From positions 1,549,791 to 1,613,790 of the forward strand of contig KL197709.1 of the NCBI GenBank assembly GCA_000697665.1: a DNA stretch of 64,000 nt. Direction: 5' to 3'. Of this stretch, positions 47,262 through 57,202 are shown one piece after another. Numbering within the stretch: position 1 is the first letter of the stretch; each line of letters opens with the position of its first letter. Made by a program: the position numbers and the translations under genes. This DNA comes from Jaapia argillacea MUCL 33604. Taxonomy: Eukaryota; Basidiomycota; Agaricomycetes; Jaapiales; Jaapiaceae. The notes beneath the pieces were generated by a model, which was given only the letters and a program-made list of their open reading frames with translations, made no database searches and was not told where the DNA came from.

Positions 47262-47286
47262 CTTGTTCGCCACACCGGCGAACAAG
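47262..47286. repeat. short inverted repeat, 10-bp stem and 5-nt loop
   Basis: CTTGTTCGCC, the loop ACACC, then GGCGAACAAG. The stem is perfect. It lies 273 bp after the Spd1-like stop; it could be a dimeric transcription-factor site or an RNA 3' structure. Confidence 0.7.
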
Positions 47287-47489
47287 ATGAAGAAAGATTT
47301 CCCAATCTCGAGATAAAAAGAAGCGTTCGGCAAATCAAAAGTTGGAGAACCGTTGGCGGAGTTAACGGACGTTTAATTGTTTGACTTGAAATTGAATTTC
47401 AGGCGGCTGGACTGAAATCCACGTGGTTCTAAGCGCCTTGCGTTGGGTAAGGCTCACGGATAGGCTACCGACTGGTACGACTTGGACCG

Positions 47490-47511
47490 CGCCCACAATC
47501 GATTGTGGGCG
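47490..47511. repeat. 22-bp perfect palindrome
   Basis: Each half-site is CGCCCACAATC and its complement with no spacer, centred at 47500/47501. It lies 440 bp upstream of the C2H2 gene. A palindrome of this length is unlikely by chance and suggests a dimeric protein-binding site. Confidence 0.75.
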
Positions 47512-47950
47512 TCTTCGTACACGGTCGTCTCCCACGACCCACTCTTGGACAAGAAACACAGGTTCGTACCTTTCTTGCGATATTGGATCAAATTCCATCT
47601 GCGCCCATTTGTTTCAAAACTCCTGGTCTGAGTCGATATTTGGCAAGTATGGTACAAGGATGTGGATCTATGCTCCGGATTCGCATCTCCCGCGAGACTT
47701 TTGGAGGGCTCTTTGAGTGCACATACCGCAATGTGGCAGAATACTGACAGATAGAAGCAGCAACTTTGGTCCCAAGCGATATGAGACCTTCGTGATGCCA
47801 TGACAGATTCAATCACGCCGAATTTACAACTTCCCGCTGCCTGCCTCCGCAAAGACCGGTATGCCCTTCCACCTTGGCTTCATAAGTAGTCTACATTTTC
47901 AAACTTCTTTCCTCTCAACCTCCGGTTCAACGACAAACGCGGACAGCCCA

Positions 47951-49931
47951 ATGTCTCATTCCCAGTATGGTAAAGCCGCGACATCAAGCGAGCGGCAGAT
48001 CTATCGGTAAGTACGATCGGTGCATTCTTCAGGTCTCCCTTCTTGCAGGACCTGGTGTGGCGCTGTCTTCAACGAGCTTGATGCGTACTCACCAGTTCTG
48101 CGAGCGATCACATACTGGAGACGGTCTGCATATCGAGCGATCTCGTTTGAACTCGGCCATTTTCGCGATGCGCCACACGACTGGCGCTCCATATGCTGAT
48201 TCTTGCGATAGGTTGGATGTACCTCCAAACGATACTCAGGGTAACAGCAGCACACGCACACCACTTCCAAGACCAGAAAGGGGGACAGTCCGGTCCGATT
48301 ACGACTCTCGCCACACGTATTCTTCCACGGGAAATATTTCCAGCGGTTCATCGGGGAATGCATTGAATCACGCCAGAGAAGAGACACTTGCGAGAACATT
48401 AGAATCTTCACGAAGGTATCTTCCCCTCACTTCATCCAGAGACGTCCCGCTAACAGTTGGGTGGTCAAGGATGGCGCCGAGGAATAGAATCTATCATTCA
48501 TTGCCACTTGATCAACACACAAGGGTGCCACCATATGGCACGGCCAGCACAAGCAGGTTTGTATCTCGCGATGATTTCTGAGTATCGGATTGTTCAGGTG
48601 TTTTAGATCTCAACCTAACGCTGCGCCCTCCCGATATGTCGACTCTCGAACTCCCCCTCATCCCCTTCCCACCCCACCCAACTTGTCAGTATTCAACTCC
48701 CCAACAGCCACTTATATGTGGCCTGGATTCCAAGCCGCTTCACAAATGACCCAACGCCCAGTCATCTACGTTAACTACAAAGGATCCGTTCGACCTAATT
48801 CCGAAGTGTACTCACAAGCTACGGCTTCAAGAGATTTGGCCGCAGATGATTCATTGAATTCACAGTCTGTGCCAAGAAAGAGGAGGCCATCCACAGACAT
48901 TCCGTAATTAGATCTCCTCCATCTTGAGATAAGAACGTCCTTCGCTGAGCGCAGTCATAGTAACATATCCCATCCAGCTCCTGTTAGGGGGATTATCGAA
49001 CCGTTCAAGTAAGCGTTTGCCATCCTCAGTCCCTCTCGCTTCTCATATCCCCACACAGAAAGATTCATATTTCGCAACAATCGGGGTCTCGTCCAGTCTC
49101 GAGAACGTATGTTCCGCGCCACAGCGGTGATCCACCATATCCACAACCTCCATCAGGGCCACGTGTAGATTTCCATGAAATGGAGGAGAGTTCTGGCGAA
49201 GAGGAGGTCGGGTCTTACTTCCCCCCTCAGCCTCCTCATCCTGGTTTGCGCCCGGGCCTCCCGCCAGATAGTGACGAGGGCTCTTCCGAGGACGGAGAGA
49301 ACACTTCGCAAGGCACTCCTTCAGCACCCGACGATACTCCACAATACGGTCCCGACGAATGGCTACAGTACGCGCAAGCTGAAGGTGCTCAACATCGATG
49401 TACTTGGCCAACTATTAAAGATGACGTTCACACTCCCTGCGGTTACTTGTCCCGGAAACATCTCGTCAAGCGCCACATCCAAACAACTCACATGAAAATC
49501 AAGTTCGTCTCATTGTGATAACGGAAGTATTCCGTCTCTGATAACCCTGTAGACGATGGAAGTGCGAGTTTTGCGGAAAGGCTTTCCCGCAAAAAGGGTC
49601 ACTTGACAACCATAAGCATACTCAGTAGGTCCGCTCCACATTGGTAAATGGCTACCTGGCTGACTACGTTTCTAGTACCGGCGCGAAACCTCACGAGTGT
49701 CGCTTTGGATGCGGGGAGTCTTTCAATGATCCAGCAAGAAGGCATCGACATATGATTGAGAGACATGGATATATTCCAAAACGGAACCAGAAGAAGTATA
49801 GGCTTGAACCTTCTCCTCCGCAAGAGTTGTCTGAATACGAATCTGTGCAGCCTTGGCGTCTCGGAGATGGAGCCAGTACTCCCGATGCGACTTCCTCTCG
49901 TGGAACTCCCGTCCCTTCAGACGGCACATAA
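47951..49931 (+). CDS. C2H2 zinc-finger protein (putative transcription factor)
   Basis: A phase-consistent chain of seven exons (47951-48006, 48212-48556, 48598-48903, 48961-49008, 49059-49502, 49553-49624, 49676-49931) gives 508 residues. The C-terminus holds the fingers: a degenerate first finger CTWPTIKDDVHTPCGYLSRKHLVKRHIQTTH, then WKCEFCGKAFPQKGSLDNHKHTH with a TGAKPHE linker and CRFGCGESFNDPARRHRHMIERH. The order resembles a basidiomycete C2H2 group with a PARRHRH finger. The N-terminal 330 residues are Ser/Pro-rich and disordered, with a basic PRKRRPS patch. Intron 1 (205 nt) is unusually long for this region, so a missed exon there is possible. DNA target unknown. Confidence 0.7.
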
Positions 49932-50185
49932 AACCTCGGAGACCGTTTAGCTTTGCTTTCTATGGCTGTCAGTTGGGGGTCCGAGGAGCTGCATTGCATT
50001 TGTTTTTTGCACTGTTGTTTTGCCTGCCTGCTGTTCAAGAACCCTTCGTTATGTTTTCACTCCCACATGTTGCATGTATTTTACACTCATCGACCTGGAG
50101 AACGTTGTCCGGTAATCATAGTTTGTTTGATTACCGTGAAGTAACCGATACGTTGCGTGTCACATCACGCCCATTCCTCACTGGT
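49932..50185. other. intergenic, C2H2 to MIX23
   Basis: 254 bp between two plus-strand genes; contains the C2H2 3' UTR and the MIX23 promoter. Nothing distinctive seen. Confidence 0.4.
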
Positions 50186-50990
50186 ATGCCTCCGTCCAAA
50201 CGCCCACTCCTCGGCAGTCTCGCTGTACAAGCCCCTTCATTAACGCCGCAGCTGGTTCATGTATCTCCTTCAACATGCCAAGATTTATCCCTATTCAAAG
50301 GTGACTAACCCTTTGGAAATCTTTCGTCAGTCGCCAATTACAAGAGTCTGACCCACTCCGGTGTAGAGTTGTTAAAGGAATACCGCAAACTCGATGACAC
50401 CATCACTATGCGCCTAAACAGAACGAATGCCCAATTTCGAGACCGTGATCGTTTGGGAGTACATGGGACCGGGACAATACAGGATCAAGCATGTGCATAC
50501 ATCTGGAAAGACCTTGTGGGTACGTCTCCTATTGCTCACCTAGTGGCCTAGTTCATACCCGTCTATCAACAGAGAATTGGAAGAGAAGAACGGAGATAGT
50601 CGAATATTGCGTGGGTGTGGTGGACGCGTCAATGGACGAAAAACGGCAGTCGATGCAGGAACTAGAGTCAGATCCTGCAGCACAACGGAGAACTCAGGCT
50701 GCGTTATTCGCTGACGAAGTGAAGGTGGATTACCTCAATATTGTTATGGTTGCTGCACCTCGCTGAACGCCATCATTGCAGCGGACTCAAGTGCACAATG
50801 AACTGGCCGTCGAAAGAATCGTCAGACAAAGAACTCTGGATGGTTCGCATCTATTTCGTTGGTTGTATGCGCACACGCTCATGCTTAGATCGTTTCCACA
50901 GCTTTCCGATCACGCTGTCGATTCTTCGAACCTCCATTATCGGATGTGCAGGCCAGAGAGTGGTGGGACAAGGCTCGAGCGCGTCAATAG
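50186..50990 (+). CDS. MIX23: MIX23 / caffeine-induced death protein 2 (Cid2) family
   Basis: Five exons (50186-50300, 50331-50519, 50552-50724, 50782-50842, 50902-50990; total 627 nt) give 208 residues. Introns are very short (31-59 nt). The spliced protein carries the whole family pattern: LLKEYRKLDDTITMRLNRTNAQFRDRDRLG, ACAYIWKDLV, IVEYCVGVVDASMDEKR, QVHNELAVERIVRQRTLDAFRSRCRFFEPP and a REWWDKARARQ end. In yeast, Mix23 is an intermembrane-space protein with a twin CX14C-like arrangement that assists Tim17 stability and import. The last intron was placed at 50843-50901 because it restores LDAFRSRCRFFEPPLSD; reading straight through gives an unrelated tail. Confidence 0.88.
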
Positions 50991-51225
50991 AGAATGACCG
51001 TCGTCAATCCTTCCTCAGTTCCTTTCTCTGGATCTTGTCGCAATTCTGGCTGCCCAGTGCCGTACGCCCTATGGGTGCGTGGGATAGCTGTGTGCAAAGT
51101 AGGAAATCAGTCTTACGTGATCGGAATGACATCATTTGTGGACAAGATATCGTGCGCGGGCTGGATGATACATTCAACTCAAACCACTACTGCCAGAGGC
51201 TTCATCGTTGGAACACCAGACAGTC

Positions 51226-52124
51226 ATGCTTTCATCATCAACTATCCTGCTTCTCATGGTGGCTGCCAGCCTCGCTCAGGCTGCTCACTCGCCCCCATTA
51301 GTGGTCCAGGAGCCTTTCAGCACCATTAGTGATGTGAAAGTTCCCGTTGTGCTCGGTGTGATGTCGAGGTGTCCGGACGCTCTCATGTGCGAATCAGTCT
51401 TCGACCGCGTTGTTCACAGGGTTGCCGACAAGATAAACCTGACGATGACTTATCTTGGCAAGTGCGTACATCCAGCTACTTAGCGTTGTTGTCCACTTGA
51501 ACACACTCACAACATCCGTAAAACTCGATCAGGATCAACTCTTCCGAATCGACATTCGGTGTAACGTGTATGCACGGCCAAGACGAGTGCGCAGGCAATG
51601 TTCATCAGTTGTGCGTGGCGAAATACACCCAGCTATCCCAATGGTGGGAATTTGTTCAATGCAATAACTATCATGGTCGTGACAAAATCGGCACCCCCGA
51701 GGTTGCGTTGAGTTGTGCCAAGACAACCGAGATAGATTGGGAGGGGAGCGGTGCTGGTCAATGTGCTGGAATTGATGGGAGTGGGACAGGCGAAGAAGGG
51801 ATATCATTGCTGCGAGAAAGCGTCAAGAACACACAAGCTCTGAATATCACGCAAGTAGAATGGTTTGGCCCGTCTGACCAGTTCAGCTAATGATGTTGGG
51901 GCCTGACAGGAAAAGCTGCACCATAGTCATCAACGGAAATCAGGTCTGCATTCGGGACGATGGCCAATGGAAGTCATGCGAGGTGGGTTGGGCTAGTATT
52001 GTGTGGTGCATTCTGGATGCTCACTCGACAGCAGGCCGGACATGCACCCGCTGACTTCATCAAACAAATTGACGAGGAGTATAACCGGCTCAACTCAAAT
52101 GAAACTGGAGATGAGTTTGAATAA
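51226..52124 (+). CDS. GILT-like secreted thiol reductase
   Basis: Four exons (51226-51461, 51533-51850, 51910-51982, 52032-52124) give about 239 residues. A signal peptide MLSSSTILLLMVAASLAQAAHS precedes PVVLGVMSRCPDALMCESVFDRVV, INLTMTYLGK, STFGVTCMHGQDECAGNVHQLC, WWEFVQCNNY and ALSCAK, the normal GILT series. The active-site region reads C-P-D-A where animal GILT has CxxC, so the resolving cysteine is missing at the usual place (a cysteine lies three residues later). The third exon junction uses a GC-AG intron (51851-51909; donor GCAAGT). The last acceptor is a CAGCAG pair that allows one residue more or less. It is convergent with YOS1 (58 bp between stops). Confidence 0.83.
51851..51909 (+). 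other. GC-AG intron in GILT-like gene
   Basis: The donor is GCAAGT, the usual sequence of GC-type introns. A GT donor four bases on (GTAGAA) does not keep the frame. Using GC joins NIT to KSCTIVINGNQVC in phase. Confidence 0.7.
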
Positions 52125-52182
52125 TTGCCAGGTTAAAGTGACGGAGTCGCAGATGTCGAAGAAAGATGTCTCTGGCAGTACC

Positions 52183-52578
52183 CTAGCCACCCAAGATGAG
52201 CTCGTAGCATATTATGACAAGGTTGACGCCAATCAATGGTACTAGAGATATGTTTCCATATTAGCTTCGACAAATGTGAATTCATTGTAGACTTACTTCG
52301 CATGAGTGTCCGTACAGCACTGATGAGACTTATCATGCGCGCCTTTACCGGCACGTCTCCCTGAGGTCCTCCATACCCCGACTGATCGTATGGTTGGTTG
52401 AAACTGCTAGCAGGTGGTATCTGAGCTGTTGACCAGCCGACTAAGAGGAGTTAATATGTGCAACCAGGTATGGGGCAAATGAGTACACACTTCTTGCCAG
52501 GAAACGCTCTTCGTTGAGGATGGCGATGGAGTTGATGAGAAACAATGCGATGTATATAATGGACCCGAAATAAAACAT
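52183..52578 (-). CDS. YOS1: YOS1/IER3IP1 ER-Golgi protein
   Basis: Three exons (52578-52491, 52440-52297, 52241-52183) give 96 residues. The protein begins MFYFGSIIYIALFLINSIAILNEERFLARIGWS, has a short polar loop (QPYDQSGYGG), and ends VKARMISLISAVRTLMRIPLIGVNLVIICYELILGG. Both hydrophobic segments and the invariant NEERFL, VRTLMRIPLIG and YELILG blocks match Yos1. Yos1 works with Yip1 and Yif1 in COPII vesicle formation at the ER. No single ORF of this gene is long, so it is easy to miss. A GACGTGG site lies 105 bp upstream of its start. Confidence 0.92.
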
Positions 52579-52682
52579 GATGCTCTTCAGTTATCTTCTC
52601 GGGGTTGTCGAGGGTGTTTTGTGAGGCACGACGCGCTCTATGGTTTGGTGACGGTCTTCAGCAAGAGAGCAAGAGATGTTCG

Positions 52683-52689
52683 GACGTGG
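52683..52689. promoter_or_regulatory. candidate UPR-type site GACGTGG
   Basis: GACGTGG, the reverse of CCACGTC, lies between the divergent YOS1 and uL22m genes, 105 bp from the YOS1 ATG and 70 bp from the uL22m ATG. It matches sites in front of OST1. Confidence 0.3.
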
Positions 52690-52758
52690 AAGCGCGTGGC
52701 AAGCATCGGCCTGCCAAATTTGGACAACTCATTCTTCCTCCTCAAACTCTCCAGCGGG

Positions 52759-53765
52759 ATGCACTCGGGTTTGCGACTTGGTATACCTTTTATCTGCTTG
52801 GGTGTGCTAAGTTGGACACCATACTGACGAAAGAGCGATTTCTAGTTTCCTCTGCTTCTCGGAGACGGTCGTTACCTCTTCACTTAGCACCCACCTCCAC
52901 TGCGTTTGTGCAATGGCAGGCTCGCCGCCAGTACGTTCATTCTATACTCTGACCTGGAACGACGATCTGACTCTCATTCATGTCAGCGCGAGCTTGAATC
53001 CTATGAGTTGGATTCGGGAAAAGCTGTCCACTAAAATTCGAGCCAAGAATACAGAGGAGGAACTGGCCGCCGCCCGACGAAAACAAGCAGACGAGGGTAA
53101 ACTGAGCTTGTTCGAGTCCGTTCCGACAGAGGTATCGGTCGAGGAAAAAAAGGGCGTCACAGGGATACCTGAACAGACCGGTCCCAAGAAGATATACACG
53201 CAGGTACGCCGTTCGTGGCTTTGGTTGATACGGTGCTCATCCATTGTTTATTTCAGCACAAGTACTCGACTACCAACTTTAAGATCTCCCATAGGAAGCT
53301 GAACGACCTTGGGAGACAAATTTCTGGGAAGCCCATTGACTGGGCGATCCTGCAGATGACGTTTAGTGAAAAGCGGGCTAGTCGACGCGTCGAGACCATG
53401 CTGAAGACTGCCAAGGCCCATGCTGTGAACTTGAAGAGCCTCAATGAGAAGAAACTGATTGTTTGTGAGTTCTGTTTTGCCACTGCTCTCCCTTTGATAG
53501 CTGAACTAATCTCAATCCCTTCAAAGCCGAAGCCTGGGTGACCAAGGGCCCCAAACAATTGAAACGCATTGAGGTTCGGGGTCGTGCGCACCATGGTATT
53601 CGAGTCCACCCCGACTCGAAACTACATGTTGTCCTGAAGGAGGGCAAGACGTGGGATGAACGAGTGAAGGCGGAGCGTGCTCGGAAGTTGAGAAGAATCG
53701 TTTGCTCAGGGTTGGTCAGGGAGGACAGACCATTGCGAAACCCTGCGCCGATGTGGGCTTGGTAG
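52759..53765 (+). CDS. MRPL22: mitochondrial large-subunit ribosomal protein uL22m
   Basis: Five exons (52759-52780, 52846-52930, 52987-53203, 53257-53464, 53527-53765) give 256 residues. The first exon has only 22 nt; it was chosen because splicing yields MHSGLRLVSSASRRRSLPLHLAPTSTAFVQWQARRHASL, a basic, Ser-rich mitochondrial presequence. The L22 core follows: KYSTTNFKISHRKLNDLGRQISGKPIDWAILQMTFSEKRASRRVETMLKTAKAHAVN and EAWVTKGPKQLKRIEVRGRAHHGIR. uL22 lines the peptide exit tunnel. Mitochondrial rather than cytosolic, given the presequence and divergence from cytosolic L17. Confidence 0.87.
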
Positions 53766-53926
53766 TCTTTGGGTCAAGATTAATATTTCTCGGGCGTAGA
53801 GTCTGTTCATCGCATCCGTTGTCTCGTCTGGTATCGCTATTGAGAATCAAACTGGGACCTCCGGTACATGGATTTTTGAGAACTACCCCCACTGCGAGGG
53901 ACTTGGTTTAGTGCGATCAGAGAAAG

Positions 53927-53971
53927 CCACGTCGGTTCCAAAAATAGACTCGCGACTGTGAATTCCACGTC
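53927..53971. promoter_or_regulatory. two CCACGTC sites upstream of OST1
   Basis: CCACGTC occurs at 53927-53933 and 53965-53971, 92 and 54 bp before the OST1 start codon (counted from the first base of each site). The motif is the core of HAC1/XBP1-type response elements. Function is inference. Confidence 0.4.
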
Positions 53972-54018
53972 TGCACGAAAGGCTGTCTCACAGAACGCGC
54001 TCACTGCTGGTCACCTCG

Positions 54019-55780
54019 ATGAAACTGTGGCCTCCTCTTGCTGTCCTTTGCAGCCTACTAGCTGTCGATCTAGTATGGGCTGCTCATTCGTTTGAAAATA
54101 CTGCCATAGTCCGCACGGTCGAACTTGGCGGCTCTTTGGTCCACGTCACAACCACATATGCCATCAAGTCCCTCGAGGCTGGGTCAAGCAGGTATACCAT
54201 TGCTCTCGGGAGGGATGAACACCAGAAAACAAGCTGGCTAGAGGTGCGGCTGAAAGGCCAGCAGGCGGCTTTACCATTCGAAAGACATGGAACACACCTT
54301 GACAAGTGCGTATTTCGTTCTCGTCCTTGAAAGATTACTGATAAGTTGTTTTTAATAGTGAAGTATATCTATACGATGTTACTCTGCCCAAGGCTCTCGC
54401 TACCAACGGGACCGCCAATATTGTCGTGGAGACCGTCCAGACACATGCGACCTATCCTTGGCCGCAGGAGGCTGCCCAATCTGAGGATCAGGCTCTCAAA
54501 TACGAGTCAGACCTTTTCGTTTTGAGTCCCTACGAAACTTCTGTCCAAAGAACCAAACTACGGTGCGTCATTTTGCGCCTATTCCCCTCCCAAATCTGAC
54601 GTTTCCCTCACATTTCCAGTTCGTCGACTCCGAGCATCCTCTCCTTTACCCAACCCGAGGAGGTGAGCTTCGCCACTGAGAATCCCGCAACCAAGTCTGG
54701 CACCACGGTTACCTATGGTCCATACTATAATATCCCCGCTTCAGCGAGCTCGGACTTTATCGCGGCACACCAGCAACACGTCACTGTCCAGTACAACCAT
54801 GGTTTCCCCGTGTTGGAAGTGACCAAGTTGAAGCGAGCTGCTGAGGTCAGTCACTGGGGTGCGAATTTGAACATCCAGGATGAAATCATCCTACACAACG
54901 CTGGACCGAGGTAAGTAAACTATTTCTCAGGCAAAGCCTCAGGTTGACAAGATGTTCGTTTCAGATTGAAAGGTCATTTCTCTCGTCTTCAACACCAGAC
55001 CCAGTCCTATTACAACCGACCCGCTCCTCACGTCCTGTCCTGGGCAACTCTTCTCTTGCCTGCCGGTATCAGTAATGTATACTACTACGACCTCATTGGC
55101 AACGTCTCCACCTCTCGTCTTCGTACCGCACCTTCCCCGCCCAAAGGCCTCTCCCAAGCTGCTCTGAACAACCATTTCAGTACTCTCGAAATTCGTCCGA
55201 GGTACCCCTTGATGGGTGGATGGAACTACTCATTCACTCTTGGTTGGGATGCACCTTTGGGCGATTCGGCTGTGTGGGATGCGAAGACCGGGAAGTATAT
55301 CCTCGGAGTTCCGGTTATGACCTTGATCCCTGGTGCGGTTGTCGATGAAGCAGAGGTTAAGATTGTTTTGCCTGAGGGCGCTAGGTGAGCTCATTTCCCT
55401 TTCCTTCAACAGAGATAGTATTGACGTGGACGACCTCTACAGCGATATTGAATTCTTCGCTCCTTTCCCCGCTCTTTCAAACACTCTTTCGACACACATA
55501 TCATACCTCGATACAACCGGTCGTCCGGCTGTCACCTTTGAATACAAGGATTTGACTGACAAACATACCGGTACCATTTATGTGAGAGTATAATATTAAA
55601 GCAATGCGGCTCTTCGCTAATTCGGTGTGCGGCCTTTTCCTTTAGATCACTTACAAGGTGCCATTCCTCGCTCACTTGAAGAAACCAATCGCTGTCGGAA
55701 TGGCCTTCTTTGCGCTGTTCTCGTTGGCGATGGGATGGAGACGGGTGGATACTCGCATTCATACCAAACAAAAGCTGTAG
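54019..55780 (+). CDS. OST1: OST1 / ribophorin I, oligosaccharyltransferase subunit
   Basis: The start gives MKLWPPLAVLCSLLAVDLVWAAHSFENTAIVRTVELG, a signal peptide followed by the luminal domain. Further ribophorin I blocks are YLYDVTLPKALA, EVSFATENPATKSGTTVTYGPYYNIP, VQYNHGFPVLEVTKLKRAAEVSHWGANLNIQDEI, YYDLIGNVSTSRLR and EIRPRYPLMGGWNYSFTLGWD. After the last intron come the single TM helix (IAVGMAFFALFSLAMGW) and a short cytosolic tail RRVDTRIHTKQKL. It is a non-catalytic subunit of the complex that N-glycosylates nascent proteins. Six short introns. Length fits the family. Confidence 0.94.
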
Positions 55781-56056
55781 TTTACTTGTGGATCTGCTTG
55801 CTGGATGTCTGTGATTCCTTGCAAAATTTCATCATTTGTCCGATGTTTCTGGAGTGCGGCCTTGGTGTGCTCGGATCATGACTGGACGTGGTTATTTCGC
55901 ATCTCTTGTACCACAGAATTCAGAGATCACAAACGCATGTATGGTATTCAGGTGGGCGATTCAGAGGCAATGTGGGGCGGCTCGCCGTCATCGTGCGGGT
56001 AGAGTATGGGTACATTTGCTAGAACACAGTTTTCGCAACACTCTGCGTCACCTGAA

Positions 56057-56730
56057 TTCTACTATCCTCGGGTGAAACTGTGGAGTGTAACGAGGCTACA
56101 ACCGGACGGAGTGGGAGACCTGACATGCGATACATCATTAACATGCAAGGCGATTTGGTCAAATTAAAACTCACGGTTTCAAAAACATATAGACCCCAGA
56201 GTGACCCGTTTTCTCGATGCAAACGTAGTAGACGCCTTGGTTCGAGTTGGAGCCTTGTTCGTAGTACAACATCGTTCCTCGCCATCGCCAACTTCCATTC
56301 GTGATTCCCGAGCGTTTTTTGCCAACCATCAACTTCAACGGAACGTCTGCGACGCCCGTGGTGTTCACAACGTTTACGGCGAGAATCGAAGTATCGTTTG
56401 TGATTTGCCAGAGCTGGTCGTTCCTCACGAAAAAGTAGGGAGGTGAAGGGTTTGGGTAAACCGACACGTTGCCAGGGACACCTGAGAAAGTGGTGTTGAG
56501 CAGGAGAGTCCGAATTCGAAGGCAGATCACTTACCAGGAGGATTGGGTACGGAGAGATATTTGGGTGAGGGCCACTGTCCTGGGACCATCTCCCCAAGAG
56601 CCTCAATGGGGCTGGCACCTGGAACGAGGGAACCTATTGATCGTTGACTGGTTCCTTCCCATGTAGGGACGCCGAAAACGAGCGAGGTGTAGCAGAACGT
56701 CGCGATGAGGGCAAGGAAAAGCCTGGACAT
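56057..56730 (-). CDS. small secreted protein of unknown function
   Basis: The start MSRLFLALIATFCYTSLVFGVPTWEG gives a signal peptide (an in-frame ATG lies 12 nt upstream). An intron near 56480-56535 joins SVPNPPG to VPGNVSVYPNPSPPYFFVRNDQLWQITNDTSILAVNVVNTTG, with Trp and N-glycosylation sequons, then LMVGKKRSGITNGSWRWRGTMLYYEQGSNSNQGVYYVCIEKTGHSGVYMFLKP. The frame stops just after FLKP at 56171, but a donor GTGAGT there with an acceptor near 56118 would extend it to about 56057. I do not recognise a family; it resembles short secreted basidiomycete proteins. Function unknown. Confidence 0.55.
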
Positions 56731-56742
56731 CTTCACCAACAA

Positions 56743-57202
56743 AAACTCGGTAGGATAATTGGGTGAAAAGTACTGGACAATTTAGAGATGGTGACGGCTT
56801 ATGTCGTGTCGGAAAAGCATCGCTGGGACTGGTTTGCCGACGTGGAAGGCAGGCAGGAAAATCCGAGAGTTACAAAAGGCTTCGGGTTCTCATTTAGACG
56901 AGATGACGACCAGTGATAAGTTTAGCGCAGAGTTATAATCAGATGACCCACGACTTATCCTTCAATGGCCCGGAGAACAAGACGCAAGGGAAAAACTGAG
57001 GGCTTGCTTCGGAACGTGGACATGGAAGGAGAAAGAAAGATCGCATTGCCGAGAAATGTAACTGTGAGAATTTGGATACCTACTGTTACAGTAACTGTGG
57101 GAACCTTGCTTTTTTGGATTTGCAAAGTGAACTTGGGAGACGCCTTACAGTCCTCCTGAACAACTGCATCCACCAAACTAGACCACTTTCTATAGCTACT
57201 CC
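56743..57202. promoter_or_regulatory. divergent promoter region, secreted protein / PPR gene
   Basis: 460 bp between divergent genes. It contains a short run of ACTGT/ACAGT inverted units near 57083-57100, otherwise nothing distinctive. Confidence 0.4.

Larger units (their letters stand above)
46990..47950. other. intergenic region with two short perfect inverted repeats
   Basis: About 960 bp between the Spd1-like and C2H2 genes. No convincing ORF on either strand. It holds a 10-bp-stem hairpin (47262-47286) and a 22-bp perfect palindrome (47490-47511), listed separately. Confidence 0.5.

Noticed and set aside
47423-47852. ORFs around the 22-bp palindrome on both strands
   Set aside because: No motifs, no exon chain and low-complexity basic translations; treated as intergenic.
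48007-48211. Possible extra exon of the C2H2 gene inside its 205-nt first intron
   Set aside because: Available acceptor and donor pairs do not keep the frame; left as one long intron pending RNA evidence.
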